Made by a program: the position numbers and the translations under genes. The notes under the pieces are model-generated. The model was not told where the DNA came from. It ran no database searches and saw only the letters and a list, made by a program, of their open reading frames with translations. Of a stretch of 64,000 bases of DNA, positions 1 to 9,834 are shown one piece after another; the first letter of the stretch is position 1; every line of letters starts with the position of its first letter. The stretch lies in NCBI GenBank assembly GCA_028290465.1, contig JAQGJU010000030.1, positions 1 to 64,000 of the forward strand, written 5' to 3'. This DNA comes from Xanthobacteraceae bacterium. GTDB taxonomy: Bacteria; Pseudomonadota; Alphaproteobacteria; Rhizobiales; Xanthobacteraceae.

Positions 1-1
1 T

Positions 2-820
2 GCCCATGTCGAGGCGCCGACCGCGGGATCGGTGATCCTGGCCGGCATCCTGCTCAAGATGGGCGGCTACGGCTTCCTCCGCTTCTCCCTCCCGATGTTC
101 CCGGATGCGAGCCACGACTTCGCGCCGCTGGTCTTCGCGCTGTCCGTGATCGCGATCATCTACACCTCGCTCGTCGCGCTGGTGCAGGAGGATATGAAGA
201 AGCTGATCGCCTATTCGTCGGTCGCCCATATGGGTTTCGTGACCATGGGCATCTTTGCGGTCACGGTGCAGGGCGTCGCCGGCGGCATCTTCCAGATGAT
301 CTCGCACGGCATCGTGTCGGGCGCGCTGTTCCTGTGCGTCGGCGTGGTCTACGACCGCATGCATACCCGCGAGATCTCGGCCTATGGCGGTCTCGTCAAC
401 CGGATGCCGGTCTACGCCTTCATCTTCCTGGTGTTCACCATGGCCAATGTCGGATTGCCCGGCACGTCGGGCTTTGTCGGCGAATTCCTGACCCTGATCG
501 GCACCTTCAAGGTCAATATTCCGGTCGCGACCTTCGCGACGCTCGGCGTCATCCTGTCGGCCGGCTATGCGCTGTGGCTGTACCGCAAGGTGATCTTCGG
601 CAAGCTGGACAAGCCGAATCTGCTGAATATCCGCGATATCGGCTGGCGCGAATTCGTCATCCTGGCGCCGCTGGTCGTGATGACGATCTGGTTCGGCGTC
701 TACCCGAAGCCGGTGCTCGACATGTCGGCCGCGTCGGTCAATCAACTGGTCGAGAACTATCAAGCCGCGCTGAAGAACGTGAAGGCGGCCGCCCTGCCTG
801 CGCAAGGAACGCCGCAATGA
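2..820 (+). CDS. nuoM: NADH-quinone oxidoreductase subunit M, 3' part
   Basis: The gene runs in from the left edge; 272 codons are visible in the frame starting at base 2. It encodes a proton-pumping antiporter-like membrane subunit of respiratory complex I. The first readable residues, [20 protein letters not shown], are the very conserved NuoM/ND4 signature, followed by several hydrophobic helices and the [19 protein letters not shown] motif containing the conserved lysines of the antiporter fold. The stop lies 34 bases before the nuoN start, as expected at the end of a nuo operon. The 5' half, with the start codon, is outside the window. Confidence 0.96.
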   Translation, partial: AHVEAPTAGSVILAGILLKMGGYGFLRFSLPMFPDASHDFAPLVFALSVIAIIYTSLVALVQEDMKKLIAYSSVAHMGFVTMGIFAVTVQGVAGGIFQMISHGIVSGALFLCVGVVYDRMHTREISAYGGLVNRMPVYAFIFLVFTMANVGLPGTSGFVGEFLTLIGTFKVNIPVATFATLGVILSAGYALWLYRKVIFGKLDKPNLLNIRDIGWREFVILAPLVVMTIWFGVYPKPVLDMSAASVNQLVENYQAALKNVKAAALPAQGTPQ

Positions 821-854
821 TCGCTCCACTGATCATGGTCAGGAATTGCCGCCG

Positions 855-2291
855 ATGAATTCCACCACCGCAATTTCGACGCTGCTGCCGATCCTGCCCG
901 AAATCATGCTCGTGGTCGGCGCGATGGCGCTCCTGATGTTCGGCGCCTATGCGGGCGAGCGCTCCTCGGGCGCGACCAATGTCCTGGCCGTGCTGCTGCT
1001 TGCCGCCGCCGCGGTCGTCGTGATCGCGGTGCCGAAGGGACGCCACGAATTATTCGGCGGCTCGTTCGTGCTCGACGACTTCGCGCGCTTCCTGAAAGTT
1101 CTGGCGCTGATCGGTTCGGCCGCCGCCATCGTGATGGCGCGCGATTACCTGAAGAGCGTCAACCAGCAGAAATTCGAATTTCCGGTGCTGATCCTGCTGT
1201 CGACCGCCGGCATGGGCATGCTGATTTCGGCCGGCGACCTGATCGCGCTGTATCTCGGCCTCGAACTGATGAGCCTCGCGCTCTACGTGATCGCGGCGTT
1301 CAACCGCGACTCGGTGCGGGCATCCGAGGCCGGCCTGAAGTATTTCGTGCTCGGCGCGCTGTCGTCCGGCATGCTGCTGTATGGCTCGTCCTTGGTGTAC
1401 GGCTTCACCGGCACGGTGAATTTCGCCGGCATCGCCAAGGCGGCCGGCGAGGGCGGCATCGGCCTGATCTTCGGCATCGTGTTCCTGTTCGCCGGCTTCT
1501 GCTTCAAGGTCTCGGCGGTGCCGTTCCACATGTGGACGCCGGACGTCTATGAGGGCGCGCCGACGCCGGTCACGGCGTTCTTTGCTTCCGCGCCGAAGGT
1601 CGCCGGCATGGCGATGTTCGTGCGCGTCGCCGTCGATGCGTTTCCGACGGTCGCCGTGCAGTGGCAGCAGATCATCGTCTTCGTCGCGTTGGCCTCGATG
1701 GTGCTCGGCGCCTTTGCGGCGATCGGCCAGACCAACATCAAACGCCTGCTGGCCTATTCGTCGATCGGCCATATGGGCTTTGCCCTGGTCGGCCTCGCGG
1801 CCGGCACCGCCGAAGGCGTGCAGGGCGTGCTGGTCTATATGGCGATCTACATGTCGATGACGCTCGGCACCTTCGCCTGCGTGCTGTCGATGCGCCGCAC
1901 CGAAGGCTACGTCGAAAACATCTCGGACCTTGCGGGTCTATCGCGCACCAATCCGACGATGGCGTTCTTCCTGGCGATGCTGATGTTCTCGCTCGCCGGC
2001 ATCCCGCCGCTCGCCGGCTTCTTCGGCAAGTTCTACGTCTTCATCGCCGCCATCAAGGCCGGCATGTACACGCTGGCGGTGATCGGCGTGCTGGCCAGCG
2101 TGGTCGGTGCCTATTACTACCTGCTGATCGTCAAGATCATGTATTTCGACGAACCCGCGCCGGCGTTCCGCCCGATGCCGACCGAACAGAAGGCCGTGCT
2201 GGCACTGTCCGGCCTGTTCAACCTGCTGTTCTTCGTCTATCCGGCGCCGCTGCTTGCCGCCGCGACGCTGGCGGCGAAGTCGCTGTTCTGA
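855..2291 (+). CDS. nuoN: NADH-quinone oxidoreductase subunit N
   Basis: Last membrane subunit of complex I, 478 residues with about 14 predicted transmembrane helices, an antiporter-like proton channel in the inner membrane. Typical stretches are VSAVPFHMWTPDVYEGAPTP and TNIKRLLAYSSIGHMGF. The open frame extends back to a TTG at 846, but an AGGAA at 841-845 lies 9 bases before the ATG at 855, so the ATG was chosen. It follows nuoM at short distance and is followed immediately by birA, the usual order at the end of alphaproteobacterial nuo operons. Confidence 0.96.
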   Translation: MNSTTAISTLLPILPEIMLVVGAMALLMFGAYAGERSSGATNVLAVLLLAAAAVVVIAVPKGRHELFGGSFVLDDFARFLKVLALIGSAAAIVMARDYLKSVNQQKFEFPVLILLSTAGMGMLISAGDLIALYLGLELMSLALYVIAAFNRDSVRASEAGLKYFVLGALSSGMLLYGSSLVYGFTGTVNFAGIAKAAGEGGIGLIFGIVFLFAGFCFKVSAVPFHMWTPDVYEGAPTPVTAFFASAPKVAGMAMFVRVAVDAFPTVAVQWQQIIVFVALASMVLGAFAAIGQTNIKRLLAYSSIGHMGFALVGLAAGTAEGVQGVLVYMAIYMSMTLGTFACVLSMRRTEGYVENISDLAGLSRTNPTMAFFLAMLMFSLAGIPPLAGFFGKFYVFIAAIKAGMYTLAVIGVLASVVGAYYYLLIVKIMYFDEPAPAFRPMPTEQKAVLALSGLFNLLFFVYPAPLLAAATLAAKSLF

Positions 2292-2292
2292 C

Positions 2293-3090
2293 GTGAATCT
2301 CGATCCGCATATCGCGGCCACCGGAACGCGACGGATCGCCTGCGACACCATCGGATCGACCAATGCGCACGCGCTGGAACTGGCGCGAGCCGGCGAAAGC
2401 GGGCCGCTATGGGTTACGGCGCTGCGCCAGACACAAGGGCGTGGCCGGCGCGGCCGGGTCTGGACCTCGGAAGCCGGCAATCTCTATGCGACCTTGCTGC
2501 TGACCGATCCGTCGCCGGCCGAACAGGTCGCGCAACTGTCATTCGTCGCGGCCTTGGCGGCCCACGATGCGGTGGCTGAGGCCGCCCCACAGCTCGGCCC
2601 GCTGCTGCGGCTCAAATGGCCCAACGACCTGCTGCTGGGCGGCGCCAAAATCGGCGGCCTGCTGCTGGAAGGTGAGGGCGCCAATGGCCGTCTCACGATT
2701 GCCGTCGGCATCGGCCTGAATTGTGCGCATCACCCGGGCGACACGCCCTATCCGGCGACCGATCTGGCCACCGCCGGTGCAATGGTAACCCCTGAGGCGC
2801 TGTTCAGCGCGCTGTCCGGCGCGATGCAGCTTCGTCTGGCCCAATGGGACCGCGGCGCCGGGTTTGCCGCCATCCGGGCCGCCTGGCTGGCCCGCGCCGC
2901 CCACCAGGGCGAGGATATTCTGGTTCGGGCCGGGGACCGCGAGATCGCCGGGCGCTTCGAAGCGCTGGACGACATCGGCCGCTTGCTGCTACGCCGCCCG
3001 GACGGGACGCTGGAGCCAATCACGGCCGGCGACGTATTCCCGCTGCCCCGCGCCGGGGCAGCGGCTTTCGCCACTGGCGCAGGACGGTGA
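2293..3090 (+). CDS. birA: Biotin--[acetyl-CoA-carboxylase] ligase
   Basis: Activates biotin with ATP to biotinyl-AMP and attaches it to the lysine of biotin carboxyl carrier proteins. The 265-residue protein has the adenylate-binding GRGRRGR loop at about residues 49-55, the KWPNDLL motif at about 108 and the GGAKIGGLL segment at about 117. It starts directly with the catalytic domain, so it lacks the helix-turn-helix repressor domain of E. coli BirA and is a pure ligase. The GTG at 2293 begins one base after the nuoN stop, implying translational coupling. The short C-terminal SH3-like domain ends near residue 255. Confidence 0.93.
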   Translation: MNLDPHIAATGTRRIACDTIGSTNAHALELARAGESGPLWVTALRQTQGRGRRGRVWTSEAGNLYATLLLTDPSPAEQVAQLSFVAALAAHDAVAEAAPQLGPLLRLKWPNDLLLGGAKIGGLLLEGEGANGRLTIAVGIGLNCAHHPGDTPYPATDLATAGAMVTPEALFSALSGAMQLRLAQWDRGAGFAAIRAAWLARAAHQGEDILVRAGDREIAGRFEALDDIGRLLLRRPDGTLEPITAGDVFPLPRAGAAAFATGAGR

Positions 3091-3095
3091 CCGCC

Positions 3096-4763
3096 ATGGC
3101 TGTTGGCAATGAACTTCTATTCGCGCCGTTCGGCGGTGTCGGCGAGATCGGGATGAATCTCGCGATGTACGGCATCGGCGACGGCAAGCGCCGGAGCTGG
3201 CTGATCGTCGATTGCGGTGTTTCGTTCGCGGGCGAAGACCTGCCGGGCATCGATCTGGTGTTTCCGGACATCCGTTTCCTTGAAGCCGAGCGCAAGAACA
3301 TCGTCGGCCTGGTGCTGACGCATGCCCACGAAGACCACTACGGCGCGATGCTGGATCTGTGGCCGAAGCTCAAGGTGCCGGTCTATGCGACGCCGTTCAC
3401 GGCGGCGCTGCTCGAAGCGAAGTGCGCGGGCGAGTCCCATGCGCCGGAAATTCCCGTCACCGTGATTCCGGTTGGCGGCCGCTTCACCGTCGGCCAGTTC
3501 GACATCGAAATGATCTCGGTGGCGCATTCGATCCCGGAATCGATGGCGCTGGCGATCCGCACGCCGCTCGGAACCGTGCTGCATACCGGCGACTGGAAGA
3601 TCGATTTGACCCCGGTGCTCGGTCCGCCGACCGACGAAGCGAAACTCCGCGCGCTCGGTGACGAGGGCGTGCTGGCGCTGGTCGGCGATTCGACCAATGC
3701 CGTGCGCGATGGCCGTTCGCCGTCCGAAGCCGATGTCGCCAAGACGCTGGTTGAACTGATCGCCAGCGCGCCGGGCCGCGTCGCGGTCACGACCTTCGCG
3801 TCCAATGTCGGGCGCGTGAAGTCCGTTGCCCTGGCGGCCCGCGCCGCCGGCCGCGAGGTCGTGCTGGTCGGCCGCGCCATGGTCCGCATCGCCCAGGTGG
3901 CGCGCGAGACCGGTTATCTCGAAGGCGTGCAGGAATTCCGCAGCGTCGATACCTACGGCTACCTGCCGCACGACAAGGTGGTCGCGCTGTGCACCGGCAG
4001 CCAGGGTGAGCCGCGCGCCGCGCTGGCCCGCATCGCCGAAGACCAGCATCCGGAAGTGACGTTCTCGCGCGGCGACCGGGTGATCTTCTCGGCGCGCGCC
4101 ATTCCGGGCAACGAAAAGGCCGTCGGCCGCGTCATCAACGGGCTGGTCAACCAGGGCATCGAGGTGATCACCGACCGCACCCATATGGTGCACGTCTCCG
4201 GCCATCCGCGCCGCTCCGAAATGGAAGAACTGATTTCCTGGGTCCGGCCGCAGATCGTGGTGCCGGTGCACGGCGAAGCGCTGCATCTCAGCGAGCATGA
4301 ATCGCTGGCCCGGATTGCCGGCGTGAAACATGTCGTCGGCTGCCGCAACGGCGACCTGCTGCAGCTCGGGCCCGGCAAGCCCGAGATCGTCGACGAGGTG
4401 CCGGCCGGCCGTCTTTACAAGGACGGCAACCTGCTGGTCGCGGCCGAAGCCAAGACTATCGCCGACCGCCGCCGGCTGGCCTTTGTCGGTCTGGCGTCGA
4501 TTGCGATGGCGGTGAGCGACAAGGGCGAACTCATGTCCGATCCGGAGATCGAACTGATCGGCATCCCGGAAAAGGATGGGCGCGGCCAGGACATGGCGGA
4601 TTTGGCGTTCGACGCCGCTGTGAATGCGTTCGACCAGATGGCGCGTGCCCGCCGCCGCGATCCCGATACGGTCACCGAGACGGTGCGGCGCGCGGTGCGT
4701 GGCGCGATCGGTGCCGCCTGGGGCAAGAAGCCGATATGCCATGTGCATATCCTGGCGGTATAA
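3096..4763 (+). CDS. rnj: Ribonuclease J
   Basis: Metallo-beta-lactamase / beta-CASP ribonuclease with 5'-3' exonuclease and endonuclease activity in RNA maturation and decay; 555 residues. The zinc-binding HAHEDH motif is at about residues 76-81 and further metal-ligand motifs occur in HTGDWKID and VPVHGEALH. The start ATG at 3096 gives the normal N-terminus (a short strand then the FGGVGEIGMN loop); the open frame extends much further upstream over birA but that part is a shadow. It begins only 5 bases after birA. In many relatives coaX (type III pantothenate kinase) sits between birA and rnj; it is absent here. Confidence 0.95.
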   Translation: MAVGNELLFAPFGGVGEIGMNLAMYGIGDGKRRSWLIVDCGVSFAGEDLPGIDLVFPDIRFLEAERKNIVGLVLTHAHEDHYGAMLDLWPKLKVPVYATPFTAALLEAKCAGESHAPEIPVTVIPVGGRFTVGQFDIEMISVAHSIPESMALAIRTPLGTVLHTGDWKIDLTPVLGPPTDEAKLRALGDEGVLALVGDSTNAVRDGRSPSEADVAKTLVELIASAPGRVAVTTFASNVGRVKSVALAARAAGREVVLVGRAMVRIAQVARETGYLEGVQEFRSVDTYGYLPHDKVVALCTGSQGEPRAALARIAEDQHPEVTFSRGDRVIFSARAIPGNEKAVGRVINGLVNQGIEVITDRTHMVHVSGHPRRSEMEELISWVRPQIVVPVHGEALHLSEHESLARIAGVKHVVGCRNGDLLQLGPGKPEIVDEVPAGRLYKDGNLLVAAEAKTIADRRRLAFVGLASIAMAVSDKGELMSDPEIELIGIPEKDGRGQDMADLAFDAAVNAFDQMARARRRDPDTVTETVRRAVRGAIGAAWGKKPICHVHILAV

Positions 4764-4797
4764 CGGTCTCGCCGGTTCGCCGCTGGAGCGTTAAGTC

Positions 4798-5202
4798 ATG
4801 ATCGGACGTCTCAACCACGTCGCCATCGCGGTGCGCGACATCGCCAAGGCGACCGCGGTGTATCGCGATACGCTGGGCGCCGAAGTCTCGGCCGCGGTGC
4901 CGCAGCCCGACCACGGCGTCACCACGGTGTTCATCCTGCTGCCGAACACCAAGATCGAATTGCTGGAGCCGCTCGGCGAAGGCTCGCCGATCAACAAGTT
5001 CCTGGAGCGTAATCCGGACGGCGGCATCCACCACGTCTGTTACGAAGTCGACGACATCCTGGCCGCCCGGGACCAGCTCAAGGCCGGCGGGGCGCGGGTG
5101 CTGGGCGACGGCGAGCCCCGGATCGGCGCCCACGGCAAGCCGGTGCTGTTCCTGCATCCCAAGGATTTCTGCGGGACGCTGGTCGAGATCGAACAGGTTT
5201 GA
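4798..5202 (+). CDS. mce: Methylmalonyl-CoA epimerase
   Basis: Interconverts (R)- and (S)-methylmalonyl-CoA in propionyl-CoA catabolism. The 134-residue protein is a single vicinal-oxygen-chelate (VOC) fold with the metal ligands expected for the family: His near residue 7 (RLNHVAIAV), a central His in GIHHVCYEV and the terminal Glu in GTLVEIEQV. Its length and position, 34 bases after rnj and before a DUF1467 gene and proS, match relatives. The ATG at 4798 is the only reasonable start. Confidence 0.93.
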   Translation: MIGRLNHVAIAVRDIAKATAVYRDTLGAEVSAAVPQPDHGVTTVFILLPNTKIELLEPLGEGSPINKFLERNPDGGIHHVCYEVDDILAARDQLKAGGARVLGDGEPRIGAHGKPVLFLHPKDFCGTLVEIEQV

Positions 5203-5212
5203 TACCGCGCTT

Positions 5213-5374
5213 CTTGACCCTCGCCCCGCTTGCGGGGAGAGGGTGGCGAGCGTTCTTACGCGAGCCGGGTGAGGGGGCGTTGAGGTCATGCACGACGGAG
5301 ACGCCCCCTCACCCGACTTGCTCGCTCGCGCTCCCAAGTCGACCTCTCCCCGCGCGCGGGGAGAGGTGAGCGAC
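5213..5374. repeat. Intergenic palindromic repeat element
   Basis: Nested inverted repeats between mce and the DUF1467 gene. A perfect 14-bp pair (GGGTGAGGGGGCGT at 5267-5280 and its complement at 5301-5314) encloses a 20-base loop, and each flank carries its own CCCCGC/GCGGGG-type hairpin (about 5222-5240 and 5343-5366). The CTCTCCCCG / CCCCTCACCCG words are typical of intergenic mosaic repeats in Rhizobiales genomes. The transcript would fold strongly and could act in mRNA processing or termination; that role is inference. Confidence 0.75.
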
Positions 5375-5408
5375 TTTATCGCCAGAGATTAAGTGAGAAA
5401 GCGACTCC

Positions 5409-5681
5409 ATGGCCTGGACCACCTGCGCGGCGATCTACTTCATCATCTGGTGGGTGGTGCTGTTCGCTGCCTTGCCGTTTGGCGTCAAGAGCCAGGACGA
5501 AAGCGGAGAGGTCGTGGTGGGCACCGATCCGGGTGCGCCCGTCATGCCTCATCTCCGCGGCAAGTTGATCTGGACCACGTTGATCGCGGCGGTCATTTTC
5601 ACGCTGTTTTACGTGGTTTATACCTACCGGCTCGTCAGTCTCGACGATCTGGCGACGCTGTGGGGCCTGCTCAAATACTGA
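5409..5681 (+). CDS. DUF1467 family membrane protein
   Basis: A 90-residue protein with two transmembrane helices (about residues 5-25 and 52-73) separated by a short polar segment containing VKSQDESGE and a GTDPGAP turn. It matches the DUF1467 family, found almost only in Alphaproteobacteria and usually encoded between mce and proS. No function is established; the small inner-membrane topology and conserved neighbourhood suggest an accessory envelope role. A longer reading frame starting at 5393 overlaps in another frame and is a shadow. Confidence 0.88.
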   Translation: MAWTTCAAIYFIIWWVVLFAALPFGVKSQDESGEVVVGTDPGAPVMPHLRGKLIWTTLIAAVIFTLFYVVYTYRLVSLDDLATLWGLLKY

Positions 5682-5734
5682 GGCGATGTTGCCGGCCGGG
5701 CACTCCAAGCGTTCAATGGCCGCCACAAAAAAAT

Positions 5735-5756
5735 GAGCAGGGCCAAAGCCCTGCTC
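5735..5756 (-). terminator. Rho-independent terminator-like hairpin
   Basis: A perfect 9-bp stem (GAGCAGGGC at 5735-5743, GCCCTGCTC at 5748-5756) with a CAAA loop. Read on the minus strand it is followed by ATTTTTTT (complement of 5727-5734), the classical terminator arrangement, although no minus-strand gene is known to end here. On the plus strand it is followed only by TATTTG, so it is a weaker terminator for the DUF1467 gene. Confidence 0.6.
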
Positions 5757-6153
5757 TATTTGTCTTACGTTGCCCTCAATCCACGAAATTCTTGTTTTTA
5801 ATCGTGGCAGCAGCGAATTCGCGCCCTTGGGCCGTCCTCCCAAGACTTGGACCGCTCCAAATTCAGCCGCGCTTCTTTTTTAAGTGGGCTGCATGCCGGT
5901 TTGGAGCGACAAATTAGTACCGGGCTCCGCCGGGCTTGTCACCTTAACAATGCGATGCTGCATTGCGATATTTCAACGGTTTAGCAGGGTTTTTCTTGTG
6001 CGCTGCGATATAGGGCAGGGCCGACCTCAGAAACGCCGCCAAGTAGTTTAGACGTCTCCTCCCGCGCAATAGAAAGCCCCGCCCTTGTGTTTTCCCGGCC
6101 GATCCGGTTTCACTCGCTGATCCACGCAACAGGCCGATTCCCGAGCAATCTCA
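5757..6153. other. Gene-free stretch upstream of proS with several hairpins
   Basis: No convincing reading frame exists between the terminator hairpin and proS. The stretch holds several inverted repeats: CTTGGG/CCCAAG (5826-5831 with 5839-5844), a 9-bp pair CGCTCCAAA/TTTGGAGCG (5853-5861 with 5900-5908) that encloses CAGCC/GGCTG, and CAATGC/GCATTG (5948-5953 with 5960-5965). Read on the minus strand these precede the strong terminator at 5735-5756, so an unidentified small RNA is possible. It also must contain the promoter of proS, which I could not place. Confidence 0.4.
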
Positions 6154-7476
6154 ATGCGGCTATCCCGTTACTTCCTGCCGATCCTGCGCGACGCCCCGCG
6201 CGAGGCCGAAATCGTCTCGCATCGCCTGATGCTGCGCGCCGGCATGGTCCGCCAGGAGGGCGCCGGCATCTATGCGTTCCTGCCGCTCGGCCACCGGGTG
6301 CTGCAGAAGGTTAACGCGATCGTCCGCGAGGAGCAGAATCGCGCCGGCGCCATCGAGATGCTGATGCCGACCATCCAGTCGGCGGATCTGTGGCGCGAGA
6401 GCGGGCGTTACGACGATTACGGCGACGAGATGCTGCGCATCAAGGACCGTAACAAGCGCGACCTGCTGTACGGCCCGACCAACGAAGAGATGATCACCGA
6501 GATCTTCCGGGCCTATGTGCATTCGTACAAGGACGTGCCGCTCAACCTGTATCATCTGCAGTGGAAGTTTCGCGACGAACGCCGGCCGCGCTTCGGCACC
6601 ATGCGGTCGCGCGAATTCCTGATGAAGGACGCCTATTCGTTCGACCTCGATCAGGCCGGCGCGCGGCATTCCTACAACAAGATGTTCGTCGCTTACTTAC
6701 GCACCTTCGCGCGTATGGGTTTGAAGGCGATTCCAATGGTGGCCGACACCGGCCCGATCGGCGGCGATCTCAGCCACGAATTCATCATCCTGGCTTCGAC
6801 CGGCGAGAGCGAGGTGTATAGCCACGCCGACTATCTCGACATGGCGGTGCCGGACGCCAATGTAGATTTCGACGACGTGCAAGGTTTGCAAAAGATCGTC
6901 AACAAATGGACTTCGCTCTATGCGGCGACCTCCGAGAAGCACGACGCCGCGGCCTTCGACGCGTTGCCCGAATCGTCGCGCGTGTCGGCGCGCGGCATCG
7001 AGGTCGGGCACATCTTCTATTTCGGCACCAAATATTCCGAGCCGATGAAGGCCGTGGTCGCCGGTCCCGATGGCGCCCAGACTCCGGTGCATATGGGCTC
7101 GTACGGCATCGGTCCGTCGCGGCTGGTGGCGGCCATCATCGAGGCCTCGCACGACGACAACGGCATCATCTGGCCGGAGGAGGTCGCGCCGTTCCGGGTC
7201 GCTATTCTCAACCTGAAGCAGGGCGCGGCCGAGACCGACGCGGCCAGCGAACATCTCTATCAGGCGCTATTGGGGATGGGCGTCGACGTGCTGTACCACG
7301 ACAAGGACGAGCGGCCGGGCTCCAAGTTCAGCACCGCCGACCTGATCGGGGTGCCGTGGCAGATCCTGGTCGGCCCGAAGGGCCTCGCCGACGGCAAGGT
7401 CGAGGTCAAGAAGCGCGCCGACGGCAGCCGCGAGCTGATGACGCCGGCCGAAGCGCTAGCCCGGCTGACGCCATGA
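6154..7476 (+). CDS. proS: Proline--tRNA ligase
   Basis: Class II aminoacyl-tRNA synthetase charging tRNA-Pro. At 440 residues it is the short alphaproteobacterial form without the large YbaK-like editing insertion present in E. coli ProS. Class II motif regions are visible: [14 protein letters not shown] (motif 1 area), [20 protein letters not shown] (motif 2) and [10 protein letters not shown] (motif 3), followed by the anticodon-binding domain from about residue 345. Translation is set at the ATG at 6154, which gives the usual MRLSRYFLP start; the Shine-Dalgarno sequence is weak. Confidence 0.95.
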   Translation: MRLSRYFLPILRDAPREAEIVSHRLMLRAGMVRQEGAGIYAFLPLGHRVLQKVNAIVREEQNRAGAIEMLMPTIQSADLWRESGRYDDYGDEMLRIKDRNKRDLLYGPTNEEMITEIFRAYVHSYKDVPLNLYHLQWKFRDERRPRFGTMRSREFLMKDAYSFDLDQAGARHSYNKMFVAYLRTFARMGLKAIPMVADTGPIGGDLSHEFIILASTGESEVYSHADYLDMAVPDANVDFDDVQGLQKIVNKWTSLYAATSEKHDAAAFDALPESSRVSARGIEVGHIFYFGTKYSEPMKAVVAGPDGAQTPVHMGSYGIGPSRLVAAIIEASHDDNGIIWPEEVAPFRVAILNLKQGAAETDAASEHLYQALLGMGVDVLYHDKDERPGSKFSTADLIGVPWQILVGPKGLADGKVEVKKRADGSRELMTPAEALARLTP

Positions 7477-7600
7477 ATTTCGTGAGTGCAAAAGTCGTAA
7501 AAAAGATGCGTTTTTCGGGCGTGCGGCGTTTCGCGCCGCCGGAGAAGGCGTGAATCCGCCTGAATCATATGGAATTCCGGACGCGCGGGAATAGACCTTC

Positions 7601-8869
7601 ATGAGCGATCCGACCGGTACCCACCCTTTTTCGGCATTCGAATGGATGCTGTCGCTGCGCTATCTCCGGGCGCGGCGCCAGGAAGGATTCATCTCGGTCA
7701 ATGCCGGGTTCTCCTTCCTGGGCATCATGCTCGGGGTTGCGACGCTGATCATCGTCATGGCGGTGATGAATGGCTTTCGTAAGGAACTGCTCGACAAGAT
7801 TCTCGGCCTCAACGGCCATATGCTGATCCAGCCGATCGAATCGCCGCTCACCGACTGGCAGGCGGTGGCCGAGCGCGTCTCCGCCATCGACGGCATTGTG
7901 CTGGCCGCGCCGATCGTCGAGGGCCAGGCGCTGGCGTCCTCGCCGTTCCAGGCCGCCGGTGTGCTGGTGCGCGGCATCCGGGCGCAGGACCTGACCAAGC
8001 TCGCCTCGATCGCCAAGAACATCAAGCAAGGCACGCTGGAAGGCTTCGACGACGGGCAGGGCGTCGCCATCGGCCGGCGGCTGGCCGACCAATTGTCGAT
8101 TCGGGCCGGCGACAGCATCACTTTGGTGGCGCCACGCGGCGCCGTGACGCCGATGGGGACGACGCCCCGGATCAAGTCCTACAAGGTCGCGGCGGTGTTC
8201 GAGATCGGTATGTCGGAGTACGATTCCGCCTTCGTCTTCATGCCGCTTCCCGAATCGCAGGCCTATTTCAACCGCGCCGGCGATGTGACGGCGATCGAGG
8301 TCTATACCAACGCGCCCGATCGAATCGACCGGTTTCGAACGCTGGTGACGGAGGCGGCGCAACGACCGATCTTCATGGTCGACTGGCGCCAGCGCAACGC
8401 GACGTTCTTCAACGCGTTGCAGGTCGAGCGCAACGTGATGTTCCTGATCCTGACCATCATCGTGATCGTGGCGGCGTTCAACATCACGTCCGGCCTGATC
8501 ATGCTGGTGAAGGACAAAGGCGGCGACATCGGCATCCTGCGCACCATGGGGGCGTCGCAGGGCACCGTGATGCGGGTGTTCATGATCACCGGCGCCTCGA
8601 TCGGCTTCATCGGCACGCTGTTCGGGTTTCTGCTGGCGCTGCTGGTCACCAGCAACATCGAATCGATCCGCCAGTTCCTGTCCTGGGTCACCCGGACCGA
8701 ACTGTTCTCGCCCGAACTGTATTTCCTGTCGCGGCTGCCGGCCGAGCTTGACTGGCGCGAAACCACCGCCGTCGTCGTGATGGCGCTCGCGCTGTCGCTG
8801 ATCGCGACGCTGTATCCCTCCTGGCGCGCCGCCCGGCTCGATCCGGTCGAGGCGCTGCGCTACGAGTGA
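7601..8869 (+). CDS. lolC: Lipoprotein-releasing ABC transporter permease (LolC/LolE type)
   Basis: Inner-membrane permease of the Lol system that extracts outer-membrane lipoproteins from the inner membrane and passes them to LolA. The 422 residues show the FtsX/MacB topology: one helix near residues 30-55, a large periplasmic domain (about 60-275) and three C-terminal helices ending in [18 protein letters not shown]. Only one permease gene is present, as in most Alphaproteobacteria, so a homodimeric LolCE-like complex is likely. It is followed four bases later by the ATPase gene lolD. Confidence 0.93.
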   Translation: MSDPTGTHPFSAFEWMLSLRYLRARRQEGFISVNAGFSFLGIMLGVATLIIVMAVMNGFRKELLDKILGLNGHMLIQPIESPLTDWQAVAERVSAIDGIVLAAPIVEGQALASSPFQAAGVLVRGIRAQDLTKLASIAKNIKQGTLEGFDDGQGVAIGRRLADQLSIRAGDSITLVAPRGAVTPMGTTPRIKSYKVAAVFEIGMSEYDSAFVFMPLPESQAYFNRAGDVTAIEVYTNAPDRIDRFRTLVTEAAQRPIFMVDWRQRNATFFNALQVERNVMFLILTIIVIVAAFNITSGLIMLVKDKGGDIGILRTMGASQGTVMRVFMITGASIGFIGTLFGFLLALLVTSNIESIRQFLSWVTRTELFSPELYFLSRLPAELDWRETTAVVVMALALSLIATLYPSWRAARLDPVEALRYE

Positions 8870-8873
8870 GGCC

Positions 8874-9587
8874 ATGAGCGAACAGACCAGCGAATCGACT
8901 CAAGAAGAACCCCCGATCCTGTTCCTGCACGGCATCGAGCGCCATTACGTGCAGGGCGATGCGACGTTGGAGATTCTGAAGGGCGCCGAATTCGCGGTGT
9001 GGCCCGGCCAGTCGGTGGCGCTGGTCGCGCCGTCGGGCGTCGGCAAGTCGACTTTGCTGCATATCGCCGGCCTCTTGGAGCACCCGGACGGCGGCGAGGT
9101 CTATATCGACTCGGTCGCGACCTCGAAACTGTCCGACGCCGAGCGCACCCGCATCCGCCGCGTCGAGATCGGCTTCGTCTACCAGTTCCACCATCTGCTG
9201 CCGGAGTTCTCGGCGCTGGAAAACGTCGTGCTGCCGCAGATGATCCGCGGCCTGAAGAAGGCCGAGGCGGCCAAGCGCGCCACCGAACTGCTGACCTATC
9301 TCGGCTTGAAAGATCGGCTGACACACCGGCCGGCCGAGCTGTCCGGCGGCGAGCAGCAGCGCGTCGCCATCGCCCGCGCGGTCGCCAATGCGCCGCGCAT
9401 TCTGTTGGCCGACGAGCCGACCGGCAATCTCGATCCGAAGACCTCCGACCATGTGTTCGGTGCGCTGACTCAGTTGAGCCGCGCCTCCGGCCTCGCGGTG
9501 GTCATCGCGACCCACAACATGGACATCGCGGCCCGCATGGACCGCCGGGTGACGCTGCGCGACGGGCTGGTGGTGGAGCTGGACTAG
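8874..9587 (+). CDS. lolD: Lipoprotein-releasing ABC transporter ATP-binding protein LolD
   Basis: ATPase that powers lipoprotein release by the permease encoded just upstream. The 237 residues contain a Walker A PSGVGKST at about 53-60, ABC signature LSGGEQQR at about 156-163, Walker B RILLADEP at about 175-182 and the switch histidine in IATHNMD. Similarity to MacB/FtsE-type ATPases is expected for LolD. The four-base gap to the permease gene implies co-translation. Confidence 0.94.
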   Translation: MSEQTSESTQEEPPILFLHGIERHYVQGDATLEILKGAEFAVWPGQSVALVAPSGVGKSTLLHIAGLLEHPDGGEVYIDSVATSKLSDAERTRIRRVEIGFVYQFHHLLPEFSALENVVLPQMIRGLKKAEAAKRATELLTYLGLKDRLTHRPAELSGGEQQRVAIARAVANAPRILLADEPTGNLDPKTSDHVFGALTQLSRASGLAVVIATHNMDIAARMDRRVTLRDGLVVELD

Positions 9588-9646
9588 CGCGGCCTCCATT
9601 GGGGCCCGGACGCGCCGCCGCATTCTGGCGACCTGGAGGCGACCGT

Positions 9647-9808
9647 ATGGGCCGAATCCTGTTCAGTTTGTTCTTGGGCGTCTTGGTCGCCGCCTTCATG
9701 TTGGCCGCGCTGCGCTACTTCGACATGCCGTATGAGGGGACCTGGGTCGTCGGCGTCGCCGGGGTGATCGCGGCCCTGGTGTGGATGCTGATGGGGAAGA
9801 AGGCGTGA
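9647..9808 (+). CDS. Small two-helix membrane protein
   Basis: A 53-residue protein with two predicted transmembrane helices (about residues 4-22 and 33-49) ending in MLMGKKA. The ATG at 9647 has a good Shine-Dalgarno sequence GGAGGC at 9635-9640. It starts 59 bases after lolD, so it could be read from the lol transcript. I do not recognise a family. Coding is supported by the ribosome binding site, the amphipathic design and the tight spacing to the next gene, which begins 26 bases after its stop. Confidence 0.6.
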   Translation: MGRILFSLFLGVLVAAFMLAALRYFDMPYEGTWVVGVAGVIAALVWMLMGKKA

Positions 9809-9834
9809 CAGCCTCCGCCCAGGAGAGTCGACGA

